Shown here in pieces: positions 35,114-46,644 of a DNA stretch of 64,000 nucleotides; position 1 is the first letter of the stretch, and every line of letters begins with the position of its first letter. Below the pieces are notes generated by a model. That model was given only the letters and a program-made list of their open reading frames with translations. It was not told the origin of the DNA and made no database searches. The DNA is from Chlamydoabsidia padenii (taxonomy: Eukaryota > Mucoromycota > Mucoromycetes > Mucorales > Cunninghamellaceae), in contig JAIWND010000018.1 of NCBI GenBank assembly GCA_025330725.1, positions 607,043-671,042 on the forward strand, in the 5' to 3' direction. Both the position numbers and the translations under genes were made by a program.

Positions 35114-36290
35114 GTTAGACACAAGTTTGGGTAGTTTGTATAGGTTTTTTTTATATGCATATCATTATTAGATTGTATCAGTCATTATATATATATAATA
35201 ATAATAAAATAGAAGTTATTTTGTATCAATAATCTGTTGTCTTAAGATTTGTATGTTAATTGGATATGGCGAGGGAAGGGAAAAGATGATCTTTCGTCTA
35301 AAAGTATCGGGTGGGCTTTACAGTGTTAGATCTTGGATTGATCGGGATCAACAGGGGCGTCGTTATGTTGACGGCACTCCCTTATATGGTAACGGATTAC
35401 TTCCTCCTCTAAATGAAGAGGCTTACATTAAACAAAGGTATGATTTCCATGTAGTGAAGTTGCTAAAACAAAAATTCATCGTGTCCTTGATCCATCATAC
35501 AAAACAAAACAAAACAAAAACACCTGGATATAAAATTTAAATCCCGGTCTCAGTAGGCTCCATACCGAGGAAGAGGTGTGGGGCATCAAGTGATATTCCA
35601 CGTGATAGTTTGGTAAAACAGACAAACCAAATGGACCATTCTATTATATTTGGGTAAAAACATAATTGGACAAAACAACAAGATGAATGACGTGTATTAT
35701 AGCAGGTTTTTATTATGACAATTACTACAGCTAATCTAACTACTATACTATTTGGGTGACAAGGTTTTTTGAATCCATAGGGCCATGACATTAGGTATGA
35801 CCCAGCCAACCATCACCAGTCCATCAGGTCACAAGGTGTCAGTAACATAATAAGGTTGTCTATTCATAAAAGATGGTGAGATGTTGTCCCCCATTTCCTC
35901 CAGATTGCCAACATTCATTGTCTGTCGTGATAAAAATGCACACTGATACTTTATCCTACTTGCCATTGTGATGCCTGCTAGTGTTAGGTTGATGAAAAAG
36001 GTCGCCAAAGTCGTGAGATGTGAGTCGCCTTCCCACACCTGTTGAGTCCCTAATCCCCTTGTTGTAATTGAGTGTGCTGACAATATCCACCTTGTTAATT
36101 GATTACTGTCATTGTTGTTTTGTATTCAAGAGTGATTCCGGGAAGAGAAGCACAAAGAAGCCAAATCACCTTTTTTTAGATGTATTTACAAACCCCGCCG
36201 GAGCTGGGTATGCAGATAAATTTTACTCCCTTTTTGACTTTTTTTTTCCCCTTTCTCTTTCCTCTTTCCTTCACTTTTATTTAATCACCA
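35114..36290. other. Intergenic, possible coding relics
   Basis: About 1.2 kb after EF-3. Plus-strand 35310-35430 is open and protein-like in composition (SWIDRDQQGRRYVDGTP) but has no flanking exons or recognisable family. Minus-strand 36083-35829 is open for about 84 residues and is followed in frame, after a stop, by VGWVIPNVMALWIQ; neither is identified. TTAAATCCCGGTCTC (about 35536-35549) is a partial copy of the shared element. No gene is called. Confidence 0.35.
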
Positions 36291-37897
36291 ATGCGTAATG
36301 AACCAAATGAAAGAAGTCCACTTTTGAATGATAAACAAACACCAAAACCAACATGTACTGTCCCACTATTATTATCAACCTTTATTCCTTCTTTGGCGGG
36401 GTTCCTTTGTGGCTACGATCAAACGGTGATTGAAACCACCTTGGCCCTTCCCAACTTTCAACATCACTTCTTTTACGGAAACCATCTGACTGCAGGAATT
36501 AACCCATTCGATTATTTAACATTTGGATTCTTCAGCATGGCTATTTTGGGTACACTCTATGGCGGTTATGTTTGTGGTGAGTAATTGACAAAACAAAACA
36601 AACAAAAAAAAAAACTCAACTAATCATGTTTTCCTATTATTCTATCCTGTATCACATGACTCTTTTAGACAAAGCTGGTCGCAAACAATCGCTGATTGGA
36701 GCACTTTTGGTGTTTGTTCTCGGTAATCTTCTTGACATGGGATCTAGTCATTCTTTGGTATTTTTAATCGGACGATCTTTGGTGGGATTTGGCTCGGGTA
36801 TGATCATGGTGGCTTCTCCTTGTTTAATCACTGAACTCTCTCCTCCCGATCTTCGTGCTTGCCTGGTGGGTTTCTTTACTCTCATGATCATGGCTGGGAA
36901 TCTCTCTGGGTATTATACGATGTTGGCTATTGGTCCTAATATCTCTGCTTCAATGACTTCCTCTTCTTCTTCTTCACCGCCCCCTTGTTATCTTTTTTGG
37001 TTTGATGACGATGATTGGCGTACACCTGTCATGATATCATCTTATCTTGGACTATTCTTGATCTGGGTACAATGGCAACTTCCTGAATCGCCAAGATGGT
37101 TAATCTTCCAACAACAAGAGGCTCGACACATTATTGCTTATCTCGAAGAACAACCTATCGATAGCCCAACCGTCCATCAACAATATAATCATATCAATAC
37201 CAGCAACAAGGGCATGCCATCATCATCAACAACAAGTTATATGGGATTCAGGGCGAAAAGAACCTTGTTAGGGGCGGCAGGACTGGTGATCGCTAATTGG
37301 TTGACGGGACACGGCACTTTAACCAATTATTATGCACCTGCTATATTTTATGCTGCGGGTTTACAGGAAACAACACATCCATTGGCTGCGACGGGATGTA
37401 TCCGATCCGTGGCGTTGGCGGCAACGGCCATCTCGCTCGGATGGTGTGTGGATCAATGTCATCGGAAACATGCCTTGTTTTTTGGTGGTGTGATCATGCT
37501 TATGTGCCATCTGGGTCTCGGTGCGGTGTTTCAGTGGGCTAGCGTGGTGGATTGGCAGACGGGCTCGTTGGTGTTGTTGATCAAGGCACGTACCATGACG
37601 GTCACTTGCGTCTATCTTTTTAGTATTGCTTATTCATTTACCTGGGGATCTTTGGTCTTGGTCACTACTTTGGAATGGTTTGATATTGTACATCGGGCAA
37701 AAGGTGTTGCTCTCATGACGGCTTTGGGTCTTGCCATCCAATGGATTCAACTCGTCTCTTCTCCTTGGTACTTTTGGATTGCGCCTTGCTTAATCTTTTT
37801 CTTTTTTGCTTTGGCCACGGTGGTATCCAGTTGTTTTGTTTACTGTTGGGTCCCGAATACAACTGCCAAATCCTTGGAGGATATTGCTTTGGATTAA
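36291..37897 (+). CDS. MFS sugar-porter family transporter
   Basis: Two exons: 36291-36576 and 36669-37897; 504 residues, about 12 membrane segments. Sugar-porter hallmarks: GFLCGYDQTVIETTLALP in helix 1, DKAGRKQS in the loop 2-3 (D-x-x-GR-K/R), GRSLVGFGSGMIMVASPCLI, PESPRWL after helix 6, and VPNTTAKSLEDI at the C-terminus (usual VPETKGxxLEE). It would carry a hexose or polyol with protons across the plasma membrane; the substrate is not deducible. The long Ser-rich loop near residue 215 and the His/Gln-containing central loop are unusual insertions. ACCCCGCCGG at about 36193 lies ~95 bp before the start. Confidence 0.92.
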
Positions 37898-38100
37898 ATC
37901 ATCTTTTTTTTTTTTTTTTTTTTTTGTTTAGTTATAGACAATGTAATATATACCCCCTCTAGTTAATCAACACTCTCATTCTGCATAATACATCACATCT
38001 TCTAATTGTTTTATAAAAATAATAAAGGTTTTTTTATTTAAAAAAGTTATTGTAATCTATTATTGTTAAAGTGCTAAATTATAAAATCCAAGAGACCAGC

Positions 38101-38231
38101 TCATTTTTCAGCCACGATGACGAATCCCAAAGCAGAGAAAGCATTATCAACATCATCAACCAACGCCCGATTTTCTTGTTCCATGAATCTAGTCATTACG
38201 GAGCGGCCAACCACTGAATCCTCCAGCCTAC

Positions 38232-38289
<58 letters not shown>

Positions 38290-39195
38290 GGAATTAAAAG
38301 TGCAACGAATCCCTTTTCCACTTACTTGAGTATGGTTAAAGAATAATGTAATCCAGGTTGAGGGTATATTTCCATCTTGTCCTTGCCAAATATAGAGAGA
38401 ATGGTATCCTTGATCATGATTCCAGAGTGACAATGTGAGCGTGCCTGTATCAAAGTGTTCCATCGTTCTTGTGGAGAGAGTGTGTGATCCAAGATAGCCG
38501 ATGGATGAGCACAAGTGTTCAAGAGATTGGCCGCCACCAACAAATCTGCACGATCACAAAACCATTTGATGGTAGCTAGATTAATATCAGCCGGTTCAAG
38601 TTCTTCCACCAATAAAAGTCCATCTTCTGTTAAAAAGTCATAAGCCCGTTGGACAGTCTATTAAAGCATAACCCAGTTAGTTTTTTTTTTTTTTTTTCCT
38701 TCTTTCATATGAGAGACTCTTTTACCTTTTCCAATGAGTGACAATGATGTAAAGATTTCGTGAAAAAGACTAATTCGTATTGTGAGTCTGCTTTCCAGTC
38801 CAAGAGTGGTTGATTAATAAAGGTGATGTCAGGTTTGTTTTGAGCTGTTTGGATGGCGCGTTCACTTGGGTCAATACCAGTCATTTCAATCTTGTCCTTA
38901 TAGTGATGTTTCAGCAAGTGTGCAAATTCGCCTGTCCTATAATCACAAATAAAAACATTAATCAGAGTCATATCATGTCTTGTTTAGATTTTGTAAGACT
39001 TACCCACAACCCACTTCAAGGACACGAAGAGGGGAACCCGTTGGTTGATTAGGCAAAAGCCGAGAATTAATTATGCACTAGATATTTAAAAGTAAAAGTA
39101 ATTAAAGCTTTATAGGATAACCTTCAGATCATTTTATACTTTACCTTGACTAATTCGAGAAATTTCGTATGTTGTAAATAAGTGATGCCATCCAT
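38101..39195 (-). CDS. Class I SAM-dependent methyltransferase
   Basis: Five exons: 39195-39145, 39077-39004, 38936-38726, 38657-38326, 38227-38101; 264 residues. Motif I spans a splice junction as RVLEVGCGTGEFAHLL; motif II/acidic loop is MTGIDPSERAIQTAQ; later motifs are YELVFFTKSLHHC and YDFLTEDGLLLVEELEP. This is a small UbiE/methyltransf_11/25-type enzyme with unknown acceptor. The last intron (38228-38325) contains a 48-base T tract (coding strand) right before its 3' splice site, plus a G/C run. It is divergent from RPS2 with about 300 bp between starts. Confidence 0.85.
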
Positions 39196-39259
39196 GTTGA
39201 ATCAATAAAGTAGTAGAAAGAAAGTGAATCATTCCCATTTTAAAATTATAGAAATCACA

Positions 39260-39303
39260 TTTTAACTCCCGCTTCGGGTTTCTTTGGAAGTCCCGATATG
39301 TCA
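39260..39303. promoter_or_regulatory. Cluster of shared half-sites between methyltransferase and RPS2
   Basis: TTTTAACTCCCGC at 39260-39272 and GTCCCGATATGTCA at about 39290-39303 lie in the divergent promoter, 65-110 bp from the methyltransferase start. Both are imperfect versions of the shared element. Confidence 0.35.
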
Positions 39304-39397
39304 TTCCCTTCTCTCTTCTTCCTCTTTGGATTTTTATTCAATTATAGTTTTATGTAAGTATCCCCGACAAGATACTTTTATTTTAGATGGATGGAAT

Positions 39398-39427
39398 CGA
39401 AACGAAACGAAACGAAACGAAACGAAT
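39398..39427. repeat. Pentanucleotide tandem repeat (CGAAA)n
   Basis: About six copies of CGAAA in the promoter region of RPS2, roughly 70-100 bp before its start codon. Confidence 0.9.
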
Positions 39428-39497
39428 GAACAAAAGGATGGATGGATAGATGGATGAATGAACTCACCATTCATATTATTACCATTTTGAATAGCAA

Positions 39498-40395
39498 ATG
39501 GCTGACTCTGCAACGGCCGATAGTAAGTAATTCCGGTCACATGAAATCATTCGACCTGTCAAGACTAACCCTAGATTTTATTTGATGAATAGGAAGAGGT
39601 GGTTTTGGACGTGGTGGACGTGGACGTGGTGGACGTGGAGGTCGTGGTCGTCGTGGTGAAGAAAAGAACGAATGGTAAGTAAGGAGGAATAGATAGATCA
39701 TCCATCGATTAATAATTTTTTTTTTTTTATCATATAGGGTCCCTGTGACCAAGCTCGGTCGTCTTGTGAAGGCTGGTAAGATCAAGTCTATTGAAGAAAT
39801 TTACTTGTTCTCTTTGCCCATCAAGGAATATCAAATCGTCGACTACTTCTTACCCAAGCTCCAAGATCAAGTCATGAAGATTATGCCTGTGCAAAAGCAA
39901 ACCCGTGCTGGTCAACGCACTCGTTTCAAGGCGTTTGTTGTTATTGGTGATAGCGATGGTCATGTCGGTCTCGGTGTCAAGTGCTCTAAGGAAGTGGCTA
40001 CCTCCATCCGTGGTGCTATCATCTTGGCCAAACTCTCGATTATTCCTGTCCGTCGTGGTTTCTGGGGTTCTTCCCTTGGTGAACCTCATACTGTGCCTTG
40101 CAAGGTCACTGGTAAGTGTGGTTCTTCCGTCTGCCGTTTGATCCCTGCTCCTCGTGGTACTGGTATCGTCGGTGCTCCTGTTCCCAAGAAGGTCCTTCAA
40201 TTGGCTGGTATCACTGATTGTTATACCTCCTCCAAGGGTTCCACTCGTACTCTCGGTAACTTTGTCAAGGCCACCTTCGCTGCTATTGGCAACACTTATG
40301 GTTTCTTGACCCCTGATCTCTGGTCTGAAACTGAATTCACCAAGGCTCCTTATCAAGAATTCACTGACTTCCTTTCCCAAAAGCAACGCAAATAA
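39498..40395 (+). CDS. RPS2: 40S ribosomal protein uS5 (Rps2)
   Basis: Three exons: 39498-39522, 39593-39674, 39738-40395; 254 residues as in other eukaryotes. The N-terminus is the typical RG-rich tail ([20 protein letters not shown]). The S5 double-stranded-RNA-binding fold follows ([20 protein letters not shown]), then the C-terminal domain ([20 protein letters not shown]). It forms part of the mRNA entry tunnel of the small subunit. Codon bias equals that of EF-3. Two short 5' exons with the first intron after nine codons are typical of fungal ribosomal-protein genes. AATAAATAAATAAA at about 40517 is a likely 3'-end signal. Confidence 0.97.
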
Positions 40396-40568
40396 AAATC
40401 AATATACATTGTGGATAAATCGGTTTGGTAGGATTTTGCTTTTTAGTGGAATCTTTGCTTAAACCTAGCAATACATTAGTTATAGTTAATTATGTTTTGT
40501 GTATATTCTTTTAATGAAATAAATAAATAAAAAATCATGATCTTTTACTGTCTTCTTGATTCATGCAT

Positions 40569-40583
40569 GTCGGAATTTGAATA
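40569..40583. promoter_or_regulatory. Shared element upstream of calmodulin-like gene
   Basis: GTCGGAATTTGAATA, 99-113 bp before the start codon. Confidence 0.45.
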
Positions 40584-40681
40584 TTCTTAATCCCTTGTCA
40601 TCTTGTTTCTTATTTGTTGGACTTTTCTGCCAATGTTTGTTTATTTGTTTGTTTGTTTGATCCCTTTTACTTTCTATTATC

Positions 40682-40787
40682 ATGTCGAACGAAAACTTGA
40701 CACAAGAAGAACTAGATTCATTGAAACAAGGTATATTATAAAGCTGACTCTTTAATAAGGAAAGAATCTAACTCTCTCTCTTTGTTG

Positions 40788-40836
<49 letters not shown>

Positions 40837-41285
40837 CGTTCGCTCTATATGATTATGACGAAGATGGAAAATTAGATTTCGATGAATTTAAGACGATCAT
40901 TCAATCTCTAGACTCTAACCTAACAGAGGAATCTGCCACCATATTAGCACAAAAGATCGACAAGACTAATGACGGCATGATCGACTTTGAAGGGTTTGTT
41001 TGTGGTATGATTCAATTGTCTCCATTTAATAATGACTCTGAGCAAACAGAATTACGGAAATGGAATACATGTTCTTCAAAACATGATGAAGATGATCTCA
41101 TGGATTGTTTCCGAGCATTCGATACCAATCATGACGGATTCATCAGCCGAGCCGAATTGGAAAAAGTAATGCAGAAATTGGGCGAAGATCTAACAAGTCA
41201 AGATATCCAAGATATGATGGCTGAAGCTGATACCAACAAAGATGGGCATATTGATTTTGATGAATTCAAAAGTTTGCTATCCTAG
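40682..41285 (+). CDS. Calmodulin-like EF-hand protein
   Basis: Two exons: 40682-40730 and 40837-41285; 165 residues. Four EF-hand loops are visible, all with the needed acidic positions or close to it: DYDEDGKLDFDE, DKTNDGMIDFEG, DTNHDGFISRAE, DTNKDGHIDFDE. The second half is very close to calmodulin; the first half and the linker (SEQTELRKWNTCSSKHDEDD) are diverged, so this is a calmodulin-like or centrin-like sensor rather than calmodulin itself. The intron's last ~47 bases are an unbroken A run directly abutting the acceptor AG, with the pyrimidine stretch (CTCTCTCTCTTTG) placed before it. Confidence 0.88.
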
Positions 41286-41402
41286 TTTATTATACAAATG
41301 ATATGATATGGTATGATAATAATGATTTTTGTATAATGTATCACAATAAAAGAAAAGTTTAATTGGGATAGACCGTTCCAAATTCGGATGAGAAAATCCC
41401 CG

Positions 41403-41420
41403 GTCGGGATATCAAATTGG
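41403..41420. promoter_or_regulatory. Shared element upstream of SUR7-like gene
   Basis: GTCGGGATATCAAATTGG, about 92-109 bp before the start; a second CCCGG overlaps, followed by a (CTTTCT)n leader. Confidence 0.5.
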
Positions 41421-41511
41421 GTTTCAAAAAGATTAATTTTTTGCCCTATCATCATGATTCCCCTTTTATTCTCTCTTTCTCTTTCTCTTTCTCTTTCTCT
41501 CTCTTCACATT

Positions 41512-43349
41512 ATGCCTACTTATAAAAGGTCATCATATGATGTCTTTATTCACAAGGTATTACTTCCCAATCTTAGGACGATCTTACTTTTATTGGCGGT
41601 AGTGGCACTAGGGTGTGGAAGCTGGTTGGAAACAAACTCAACAACAGATTGTGGTTTCCAAAGTACGATGACTGTATTCGAAGTCTCCATTTATCAAAAT
41701 ATATCAGACAAGTATGCTCTTACACCTACATCTGTCACTTTTGGTTTATGGAAGCATTGTTTTTACTACGCTCAAAACTGTACCTGCACACCAATTACGT
41801 TGGGTTATGAAATAGGTAAATTAATAACCTTAACTCGCCCTCATATAACAAGACCAAACTAATTCTTGTATTTATAGATGCTCAACAAACGATATTTGCT
41901 GCAACTAACAACCAAACGATGCCCTCTATCGACTCTAGTCATTCTTCCTCTTATATACGACTGATACCCCTTATTATGGCTTTGGTCTTGTCTGTGATAT
42001 GCTTTGGCTATAGTTTCTGGGCAAATCGATCAGCTACTCGTCCTTTACTCTTTTGGATTAATGGTGCTTTGGCTCTTTTAGCTGGTGCCCTGGTGTCATT
42101 GGCATTCGGAAACACTTATCAAACCTACCGAACTTCTATCATTAAAGCGTGTCAGGCGGTGAATATGCAATCAGTCCGGTGTGCTAGTATGGCGTCCAAA
42201 CTTGAGGTGATCCTATTGGCAGTAGCATTAGCTCTCTTGGTCTTGGCAACTCTTTTATTTGGCTGTGTACGAAAATCCAACATGACTGATACTTTCACTC
42301 ACGAGATCTACATTGACGAAACTGTACCTTCTTACAAACGACAATCCGCCTTTATCCAATCATTCCAACGAAACAGTAAACTCATAAAATCCTCTTCTTC
42401 TCATCTATCTGGATCTTCCTCTGCTAGCAAAGAACCTGCCATGTATGGTATCTCAAATGATGATTCTTTGGAAGCATGGCGTGATGTGGCGATTCTGGAT
42501 GGACAACAACAACAAGGTGATAATTATCATCATGAACTAGGCACATTTCCTTTACGACCTCCTCCTGCTACTGCTGGTCGACGATCGAATGAATATGCTT
42601 ACAAGGGGAATCAATACGATCGACGATCTTCTTCTAATCAACGAGTCACCACCCGTCGTAACTCCTCCAATATATCTTCACCAGCGACAACAACAGCGAA
42701 CGATTATAAACGACAACGACAAGAATCTTCATCTTCACGATCATCTCACTCACGACAGACACAACAATATACACAACACCATTATGATCTCTCTAGTGAT
42801 AGCAATGAATTATTACCACCAACATTACCTTTTGCCGATCATCATCAACAACAGCAACGACGGAGGAAGAGCTCATCTTCACCTCATCAACCTCGTCCTG
42901 CCAGTCATGCTTCTGGGAATACATTTGGTGCTAACGAAATGCTCATGGACGACTCTCCTCAATCATCCACTTTTACACTAGAAGATCAACAACATCATCA
43001 TCAACAACAGTCTCATTGTAATCGACAGTATTCCGATGCCTCTTTACGTACACCACTCTCTTATCAATCAGATTCTCATGACTCTTTGTGCTTTACACCC
43101 ACCGAACGGAATGCTTCGGGAGTCTCCATACCACGGACATCATCACCTACACATACGGATCAACGACGGAAAAACAGTAATACGAATATAATGTCTAACA
43201 AACGTCCACAGGAAACAACACCATCATCCTCTAGATACACTCCAACCCTTCAAACACCACCTTCTTCTCGACACCCTCTCAATCATAAAGTGATCAAGGA
43301 TGAACGGATCGGTGCCTACTTTCAACAGACCAGGAATCACACCTCATGA
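41512..43349 (+). CDS. Four-span claudin/SUR7-like membrane protein with long tail
   Basis: Two exons: 41512-41815 and 41878-43349; 591 residues. Four hydrophobic segments are seen at about 18-36, ~135-155, ~168-188 and ~220-240. The first extracellular loop has the claudin-superfamily pattern: GSW, then GLWKHC and a second Cys pair (CTC), with N-glycosylation sequons. Fungal SUR7/PalI proteins of this fold mark eisosomes or act in pH sensing. The remaining ~350 residues form a cytoplasmic, Ser/His/Gln-rich, probably phosphorylated tail of no recognised domain. Family placement rests on topology and the GLWxxC pattern; a different tetraspan family is possible. Confidence 0.7.
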
Positions 43350-43500
43350 AATATATACTGTTATTATATTACCTAGCTACTCTATTTATATCTATCTATC
43401 TAATAAACTTGTCTTTGTGTATTTTTAACCATCCTCTCTGCCTTTATTAAGAAAATGTCGATCTCGACTTGGGCGAGGGGGGGTTGCATGATTTGTGGTG

Positions 43501-43548
43501 GATCCCGCCAAGCCACTATCACCTGGATTTTTTATTTTAATTCCCAGC
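43501..43548. promoter_or_regulatory. Shared half-sites upstream of RPC19
   Basis: GATCCCGCCA at 43501-43510 and ATTTTAATTCCCAG at about 43535-43548, 70-120 bp before the start. The element is split here. Confidence 0.35.
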
Positions 43549-43619
43549 TGCCCATTCTTTTTTTTTTTTTTTTTTTTTTTCTTCTTCTTCTTTCATTCAT
43601 TTACTCTCCTATATACACC

Positions 43620-44285
43620 ATGGTTGCGAGCGTTAGCGACACAAACTCTATTCATGAAGATCAAAACGACGTAGTGATGGAAACAGAAGAAGGACACTCT
43701 TCGGATGTTGAAGAAATGGACGAAGACGAAGAAGCATTGGTGATGGAAGACAAGATTGAAATCGTAAGTAGGGTGAATGGAATAGTAAAACAAAAAAAAA
43801 GACTCACTTTTTTTTATTGTTTTGAATAACAATAGATCACTGGTGGCGTCAGTGACCCTACTGCCGTGACATTCTCCTTAAAACACGAAGACCATACTGT
43901 AGGCAACCCACTTCGACACTTGATAAATAAAAAGTAAGTAACAAACAAATGACATGATAGTGAACAAGTGACTAACAACTCCTTTCTTCTTCTTCTTCTT
44001 CTTTTATACTCTAGTCCTCAAGTAGACTTTTGTGGTTATTCCATTCCACATCCTTCTGAACCCAAGATGCACATTCGTATTCAAACCAGTGGTAAGTAAG
44101 AAGGCGTACTATACATACAGAAAATAGGGGTTATTGATGATGATTTGTATTTAGATAAAACGACGGCTGTGGATGCACTTCGAAAAGGAATGGTGGATTT
44201 GACTGATATGTGTACTCATATTCGGGATACTTTTGAAGCTGAACTGGCAAAGAAGGAATACACCGTCTTTGAAGAAATTGCCTAG
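43620..44285 (+). CDS. RPC19: RNA polymerase I/III subunit AC19
   Basis: Four exons: 43620-43763, 43836-43933, 44015-44091, 44155-44285; 149 residues. An acidic N-terminus precedes the Rpb11-like dimerisation fold: TAVTFSLKHEDHTVGNPLRH, then VDFCGYSIPHPSEPKMHIRI and a C-terminal helix (DALRKGMVDLTDMCTHIRDT). AC19 pairs with AC40 in the assembly platform of RNA polymerases I and III. The length and the HEDHTxGNxLR core fit precisely. Confidence 0.95.
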
Positions 44286-45198
44286 TGGATATCATGCTTT
44301 TTTTTTTTTTTTTAATTATCATTATCATTACTATTACTCACTCTCACATTAGATTATCTCTCTCATCGTCTTTCACTCTCCAAATAAATCACTTGTACAT
44401 TCTTTACTTTTGGTTTGGGTCTTTTATCTTGAATGGCTGACATACTTCCCCCATCCCCCGTTTTTTTATCTCCCCCATTAGAAGAAACTATAGACTATTA
44501 GATGATCAGTGTTTACTACTGTATGAAATAAAAGACTACTTTATCTTATTTAACTGACATGATACATATTAAACAAAAGGGTTGAAGTGCATGACAGCGG
44601 TGAACCAACTATAGCGGGACTTGAACCACGACTTCCGTTTTTGGTCATTACAGTACACACTGATGAAGGGTCCATACACAAGAATAAAATCACGGATGAA
44701 GTAATGTTGTTTTATTGTTAAAGCAAAATAATGAGACCTCTGAAACTAGTTAACTAGATACATACATACTATTCTATCCAGATCCTGTCAACACAGAATT
44801 CAGTTTAGACAGGTTTGAGACGTGTGACATTGATGTATCAAAGAGGTTCCACGCCCAACTCTTCGCCCAAACGCTTGTTTGTTCTATTTAGATCTTGGGT
44901 TCCTGTTAATCCTATTTTATCCTAAACCTCGAACTTTACACTTGGTCCTTGACTTATCTTACCCACGTTTGTTTTTTATTGAAATGCTGATTTTCATGCC
45001 GATGAAAGATTGAATTCCCGCCTACTATGACTATTGTCATCATTAACAACAATAAGACGGATACAAACATCAACCACTTATTTAGGAGACACCAGGGTTA
45101 ATGTTTTTGACAAAGTAATACATAGATCCACAAGCTTTATTATACTACAAGGTTTTTATTTTTAATTAAATCAAGACATTTACTACTATTCTACATAA
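44286..45198. other. Intergenic, no gene seen
   Basis: About 900 bp between the convergent ends of RPC19 and the polo kinase. Contains an isolated perfect copy of the shared element, TTGAATTCCCGCC at 45010-45022, with no recognisable gene start beside it. GCGGGACTTGAACC near 44613 resembles a tRNA B-box in reverse but no cloverleaf can be drawn. Confidence 0.4.
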
Positions 45199-46589
45199 TT
45201 AGGTTGTATCGAGTTGTAATTGTAAAGCATCCATTGCATAAGTTAATAGATCCAATAGTTCAGGATCTCCAGTAGCAATTGCTTCAGCCAGTTCATACAT
45301 TTCCAAGTGTCTTGACCGATCCACATAAATGATTCGTTTCCCAGATTCCGTCAACATCAATTTTAGTCTATTAAAAAAGTTGAACTATGTCATGTGTAAG
45401 TATTCCCATACGAGTTCCCCCTCCCACCTTCATATATTTACCTGTATCACATTGTTACTTAGCCTAAAGATGACAGCTTCTTTGGTGATAAAATACTTGA
45501 CCAGGTAAATACCATATGCGTTACAAGTTTGATCTGTTTCCATCTTGGCGAGATTTGCATCCATATAATCCATATAGCTCATTAGGAGATGATGTTTTTT
45601 CCTAAGGTGGGTTGGAGTATGCTGATAATCCTGTGTCATACCATGTTTAATAAAGCGATAGGTTCTATATAAAAAAAAAAAAAACGAGTTAGACAATAGT
45701 TCCTACAGGAGCTCACCCCCCCTTTTTTTTTTCCCTGGTTAACTTACTTTTTATCCCAGGTGGAGAGTGTTGATGTATCATTAAATAAAACCGCCATTTC
45801 ACCATCCGAGATCGAATAACCAAATCCATATTTCCTAGTATGATCGATCCATCGATCCACAAAAGCATTGTGTCGAGTCCAGTTAATGGGGCGAATCGGA
45901 GTTCCTTTATGTCGATCCATAAAGTAATTCTTGTTTTCCAATGCTTTTCGTAAATAGGATATCATGATAGTTACCATTTTCCTATCAGCGCCTAAAGAGG
46001 TGTCTTTGTCCAAAGGTAAATACTGTAAAATGGGATGTCCTTTTAATGCTGAGAGTGGTATGCTGGTAGGTAATTGTGGATACTGGATAAAAGGGTGTTC
46101 CAAGATATTGGATATGGACAATCGTACATCTAGTTGAATAACATCATATCAAGTTGAGCATTGCCTTCTTCTTCTTTTGTTTGTGTTTGTATAAGTTTTA
46201 CCTGGATCGTTTACCAATAGTTTTGATATAAGATCTTTTGCTTCCGGAGACAATGTGATATTAGCAGGATAGGTATAAGAAGGTCGAGTCGAATTTTCAC
46301 GTATCTTCCTATTATTTAAAGGATTATAAATTTATGTTGGTTGTTCTTTTGGTAACTTACTGGTAAGTACTGCTATATGACTTCATCTGGAATGGTGGTT
46401 GTCCAGTAAGAAGAGTATATCTATAGTCAAACCCCTAAAGATGTCAGTAATCTTCCTTTCTTCTTCTTTGTTCAACTTACACCAAGATCCCCACCGACCA
46501 TATATCAGCCCTTTGATTATGTCGATGATCACCAAACAAAATCTCTGGTGCCATATAATTAGGAGTGCCACATACAGTTCTATGATTAT

Positions 46590-46644
<55 letters not shown>

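Noticed and set aside
35829..36083. 84-residue minus-strand open frame followed by a hydrophobic segment
   Set aside because: Interrupted by a stop before the hydrophobic part; no plausible intron bridges it and no family is recognised.
39850..40386. 178-residue minus-strand open frame
   Set aside because: Shadow of the codon-biased RPS2 exon 3.
44600..44640. tRNA-like B-box in reverse (GGTTCAAGTCCCGCT)
   Set aside because: The T-stem does not pair, and no acceptor stem, anticodon arm or D-arm can be drawn. It resembles the shared promoter element instead.
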